A stretch of DNA of 64,000 nucleotides, from NCBI RefSeq assembly GCF_000151315.2, contig NW_011887300.1:685310-749309 (forward strand). The letters run 5' to 3'. This document shows positions 61,647-64,000 of this stretch, one piece after another. Source of the DNA: Capsaspora owczarzaki ATCC 30864 (Eukaryota; Opisthokonta; Filasterea). Position 1 is the first letter of the stretch, and each line of letters begins with the position of its first letter. The position numbers and the translations under genes were made by a program. Below the pieces are notes generated by a model that saw only the letters and a list, made by a program, of their open reading frames with translations, was not told the DNA's origin and did no database searches.

Positions 61647-64000
61647 CTATTCTAGCTCGCCGCGGTAAATCATGAGCATGCACGCGAGAATAATGTCCGC
61701 ATCGTTGTCGGCTCCAATCCAAGCAGTGTGGCGGAAGCCGTCTTTGCCCAGGATTTTGCGACTGCCTCCCATCAGCAGCGCGGCGGACAGAAAGCCAGAG
61801 CCGCAGCGACGGAACTCGTAGTTGTTGGACGTCGAGTTTCGGGCAATGCTGATCAGCGCTTCATCGCCCAGCTCGCGCCGCTCCTCGACGAGCTTGATGT
61901 GAGCTCGGATGCGCTTGTCGACGGCAAAATTAGCAGTGCGGGCGGAAGACCCGTTCGCTGATGAGCTGGAGCTGCTGCTGCCGGCAGGACCAGTGCCGCT
62001 CGTCGCCGCGCCCGTGTTTGGGCTGGAAAGCCGAAGAATGTCGTTGCCGTCGACCACGTCGCTATCGTGGCTTCCGGCGGACAGGTTTGCCGAGTGGATG
62101 GCAAACGGCGACGTCGCCGCAGGATCCGCCTGAAGCGCCTTGCCAAACCCTAGCAGCTCAAGAAACGACGGCATCGCTCGCCGCTTCTTGATGGTGGCCA
62201 CAAGGCGTCCTTCGCGGTAAATCGAGATGCACGCCTTGCGAAACCAGCGGCCACGCCCTCCCTTGCGCTGGCTGCGAATGGTGAGAAGCAGATCGCCTGC
62301 AGTATCGACAATCGTGAACTGCATGCATCGATACTCGGACGGAATGACCAGAACGCCGGATGACATTGCGTAGTCGCTGCCAAGGGAGCCGGTCGGTGAG
62401 GTAGACTGAGGCTTTGGTCGCTGGTTGACCGACGGGATGTTGGCGAATGTGGCATCGGCGGCACTCACAGGGGTCGTCGACGCTGGCGGCGCGATGCCTG
62501 ATTCATCCGCCGAATGCCTGGCAGAAGGTGGGCCATGGCTCTCAGGCGACGAGACGACCGGCGTGTTGGGCGAGACAAAGCCCTGCGTCTGGCAGGTAAA
62601 CAGCTTTTGCATGTTGCGGTCGAGCACGAAAATGTCGCCTCGCGCGTTCGCTCGATCTGTGATGATGAGTTCGCTGAGGCCGACGATGACGGTCGTAGCT
62701 GGAGAGCATGGTTGTGGTGGTGGTGATGGTTGTTGCTGTTGTTGCTGTTGTTGCTGTTGGTGTGCTTGTGCGTGTTGTGGTGATTGCGGTTGTTGCTGTT
62801 GCTGATGGAGGTGCGGAGGTTGTTGATGCGGTTGTAGCTGTGGAAGCGGCGAGTTGACCATAAAGTGCGGAGGAACGAGCGGTGAAACTGGAGTTGTTGG
62901 GCTCTGGGGTCGCACAACAGCATTGTTGCCACCACCACCGCCGCCGCCACCACCAGCAGCGGCAGCACCACTATTACTATGACTTGGAACGACGACGACA
63001 GTGCCAGCAGCACGGGACGAGGACGACGACGACGACGACTGCGGCAAGACCAAACTTGGGTTGCCGCCGTTGCTTCCGCGTGGAGCTGGATGTGTCGAAG
63101 CAGGAAACACGGCAGTGGCACTATTGGAGTCGTGTGGCTGCCGAATCAGATGTAGACTACTTGCGGGAGCAGACGCGTTGGACGAGCTTGAATCAGTGGA
63201 TGTGGCTGAAACGACCGATCCGGTCGACTGCGACCTTGCACGACCCAGTCTCGCTGCGCCATGATGCTGCTCGTGACCTGCACTAGTGATACTACTTGAC
63301 GCGGCAGCTGCAGCAGCACTGCGCAGCATTTCAGCTTGGTCACCGATTCCACCCAGACCTTGCGCCTGCGCCTGCGGGTGAAGGAGGGTCCCTGGGGCGC
63401 CCTGGCTTGCGCCATACGCTTGTCCTTGACCTTGGCTCTGACTTGCGCCTTGGGTGTTTTGGGCGGTTTGGGATTGGCTGGACGGCTGCACTGACCCAGC
63501 GGTGCTATTTTGGTCGCGCGCTCGGGGGTCGGATCCTATGAGCAATCCCGCTTGAAGCTCGTTTGCGCTGATACTCGGGCTCACTGATTTTTCAGGATTC
63601 GGCTGGATTTGCTTGCCTCCGCTCGTTTGTTGTTGTGGCTTCCCGCCGCCGCCGCGTGTTTGGCCGCCCGCCGCCGCCGCCGCCGCCGCCGCCGCGCTCG
63701 TCGGTCCCAGCAGTGGGCTCGCAGCAGCAGCATTGCTGGCATTGAGCATGATGGCGGACGGGAAGAGCGGCGACGACGACGGGAGGTCTCCGAGCTGGTG
63801 TGACGTCGCCCACTGCTGCAGATGCAGGTTTGCCAGCGGCTGCTGCTGCTGCTGCTGGGACTGGGACTGGGACTGCATCATGAGCAGCGATGGCGGCAGC
63901 GATGAGCGAGACAGCGGCCGGCCGTCATCCTGCTCTGCTCCTGCTGCTCCTACTGCTATTGCTGCACCATCATCATCACCATGATCATGGTCAAAGTAAA
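61647..64000 (-). CDS. LURP-one/tubby-like C-terminal domain protein with Q/S-rich N-terminus (5' end outside the window)
   Basis: The stop is at 61647-61649. The frame passes a possible start at 63881 (MMQSQSQSQQQQ) but stays open to the window edge with plausible coding sequence (HDHGDDDGAA), so the gene probably extends to the right. The first 400 or so residues are Gln, Ser, Ala, Gly and His repeats. The C-terminal part has ELIITDRANARGDIFVLDRN, FTIVDTAGDLLLTIRSQRK, RWFRKACISIYREGRLVATI, and a final YEFRRCGSGFLSA and ADIILACMLMIYRGELE. Strand-strand-hydrophobic-helix order with D-x-x-G-x-x-L-x-x-I-R and a last long hydrophobic helix resembles the LURP-one/scramblase/tubby-like fold, split here by a Ser/Gly-rich insert. 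Family placement is tentative; lipid binding or membrane-proximal signalling would be the family expectation. It converges with UTP13 220 bp away. Confidence 0.5.
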   Translation of the reverse strand, partial: YFDHDHGDDDGAAIAVGAAGAEQDDGRPLSRSSLPPSLLMMQSQSQSQQQQQQPLANLHLQQWATSHQLGDLPSSSPLFPSAIMLNASNAAAASPLLGPTSAAAAAAAAAGGQTRGGGGKPQQQTSGGKQIQPNPEKSVSPSISANELQAGLLIGSDPRARDQNSTAGSVQPSSQSQTAQNTQGASQSQGQGQAYGASQGAPGTLLHPQAQAQGLGGIGDQAEMLRSAAAAAASSSITSAGHEQHHGAARLGRARSQSTGSVVSATSTDSSSSNASAPASSLHLIRQPHDSNSATAVFPASTHPAPRGSNGGNPSLVLPQSSSSSSSSRAAGTVVVVPSHSNSGAAAAGGGGGGGGGNNAVVRPQSPTTPVSPLVPPHFMVNSPLPQLQPHQQPPHLHQQQQQPQSPQHAQAHQQQQQQQQQQPSPPPQPCSPATTVIVGLSELIITDRANARGDIFVLDRNMQKLFTCQTQGFVSPNTPVVSSPESHGPPSARHSADESGIAPPASTTPVSAADATFANIPSVNQRPKPQSTSPTGSLGSDYAMSSGVLVIPSEYRCMQFTIVDTAGDLLLTIRSQRKGGRGRWFRKACISIYREGRLVATIKKRRAMPSFLELLGFGKALQADPAATSPFAIHSANLSAGSHDSDVVDGNDILRLSSPNTGAATSGTGPAGSSSSSSSANGSSARTANFAVDKRIRAHIKLVEERRELGDEALISIARNSTSNNYEFRRCGSGFLSAALLMGGSRKILGKDGFRHTAWIGADNDADIILACMLMIYRGELE

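Overview
The window looks like nuclear DNA from a compact, intron-rich unicellular relative of animals. Gene density is high, introns are mostly 60-200 bp with GT-AG (and two likely GC-AG) boundaries, and intergenic gaps are often only 130-500 bp. Many genes have animal-like orthologues (VPS53, GTPBP3, GCKR, hyccin, COMMD7, TBL3/UTP13, a HIPK/DYRK kinase). A filasterean such as Capsaspora owczarzaki is my best guess, from the gene mix, the abundant ribonuclease-inhibitor-type LRR genes and a receptor-like protein with a tyrosine-motif tail. I could not confirm this by a search.

Layout. 1-0.2 kb: C-terminus of a molybdenum cofactor sulfurase. 1.1-3.6 kb: an LRR gene built from one-repeat exons, cut off by a 5'-truncated chromovirus (3.6-6.5 kb). 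6.6-16.6 kb: an alanine/glutamine-rich host gene split by a whole-looking Ty3/gypsy element (7228-15767) with 80-bp identical LTRs and a 5-bp target duplication; a Tc1/mariner element sits inside its left LTR. 16.7-19.1 kb: a two-SANT-domain protein with a second, intact-looking Tc1/mariner element 60 bp upstream of its start. 20.8-25.4 kb: repeat-rich DNA and a decayed CACTA/Plavaka-type transposase. 25.8-28.1 kb: a second LRR gene, inverted paralogue of the first, with the C-terminal domain the first has lost.

28.6-64 kb is mostly housekeeping and signalling: GTPBP3/MSS1 (mitochondrial tRNA modification), VPS53 (GARP tethering complex), a small PPxY protein, a third LRR gene with alternating A/B repeats, a type I membrane receptor-like protein whose 11 cytoplasmic tyrosines all fit YxxP or YxxV, a HIPK/DYRK-like kinase, a GCKR-like sugar-phosphate sensor, hyccin (PI4KA complex), a PTB-like small protein, COMMD7, TBL3/UTP13 (SSU processome) and a LURP-one/tubby-like protein that runs off the right edge. 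Several neighbours are head-to-head pairs with short shared upstream regions (GTPBP3/VPS53, hyccin/PTB, COMMD7/UTP13).

Exon boundaries were read by hand from splice motifs and codon phase. For VPS53, GTPBP3, GCKR, COMMD7, UTP13, the kinase and the PTB-like gene the phases close exactly. For the SANT gene, hyccin, the split host gene and the CACTA-like gene the frame does not close, and this is noted in each entry.
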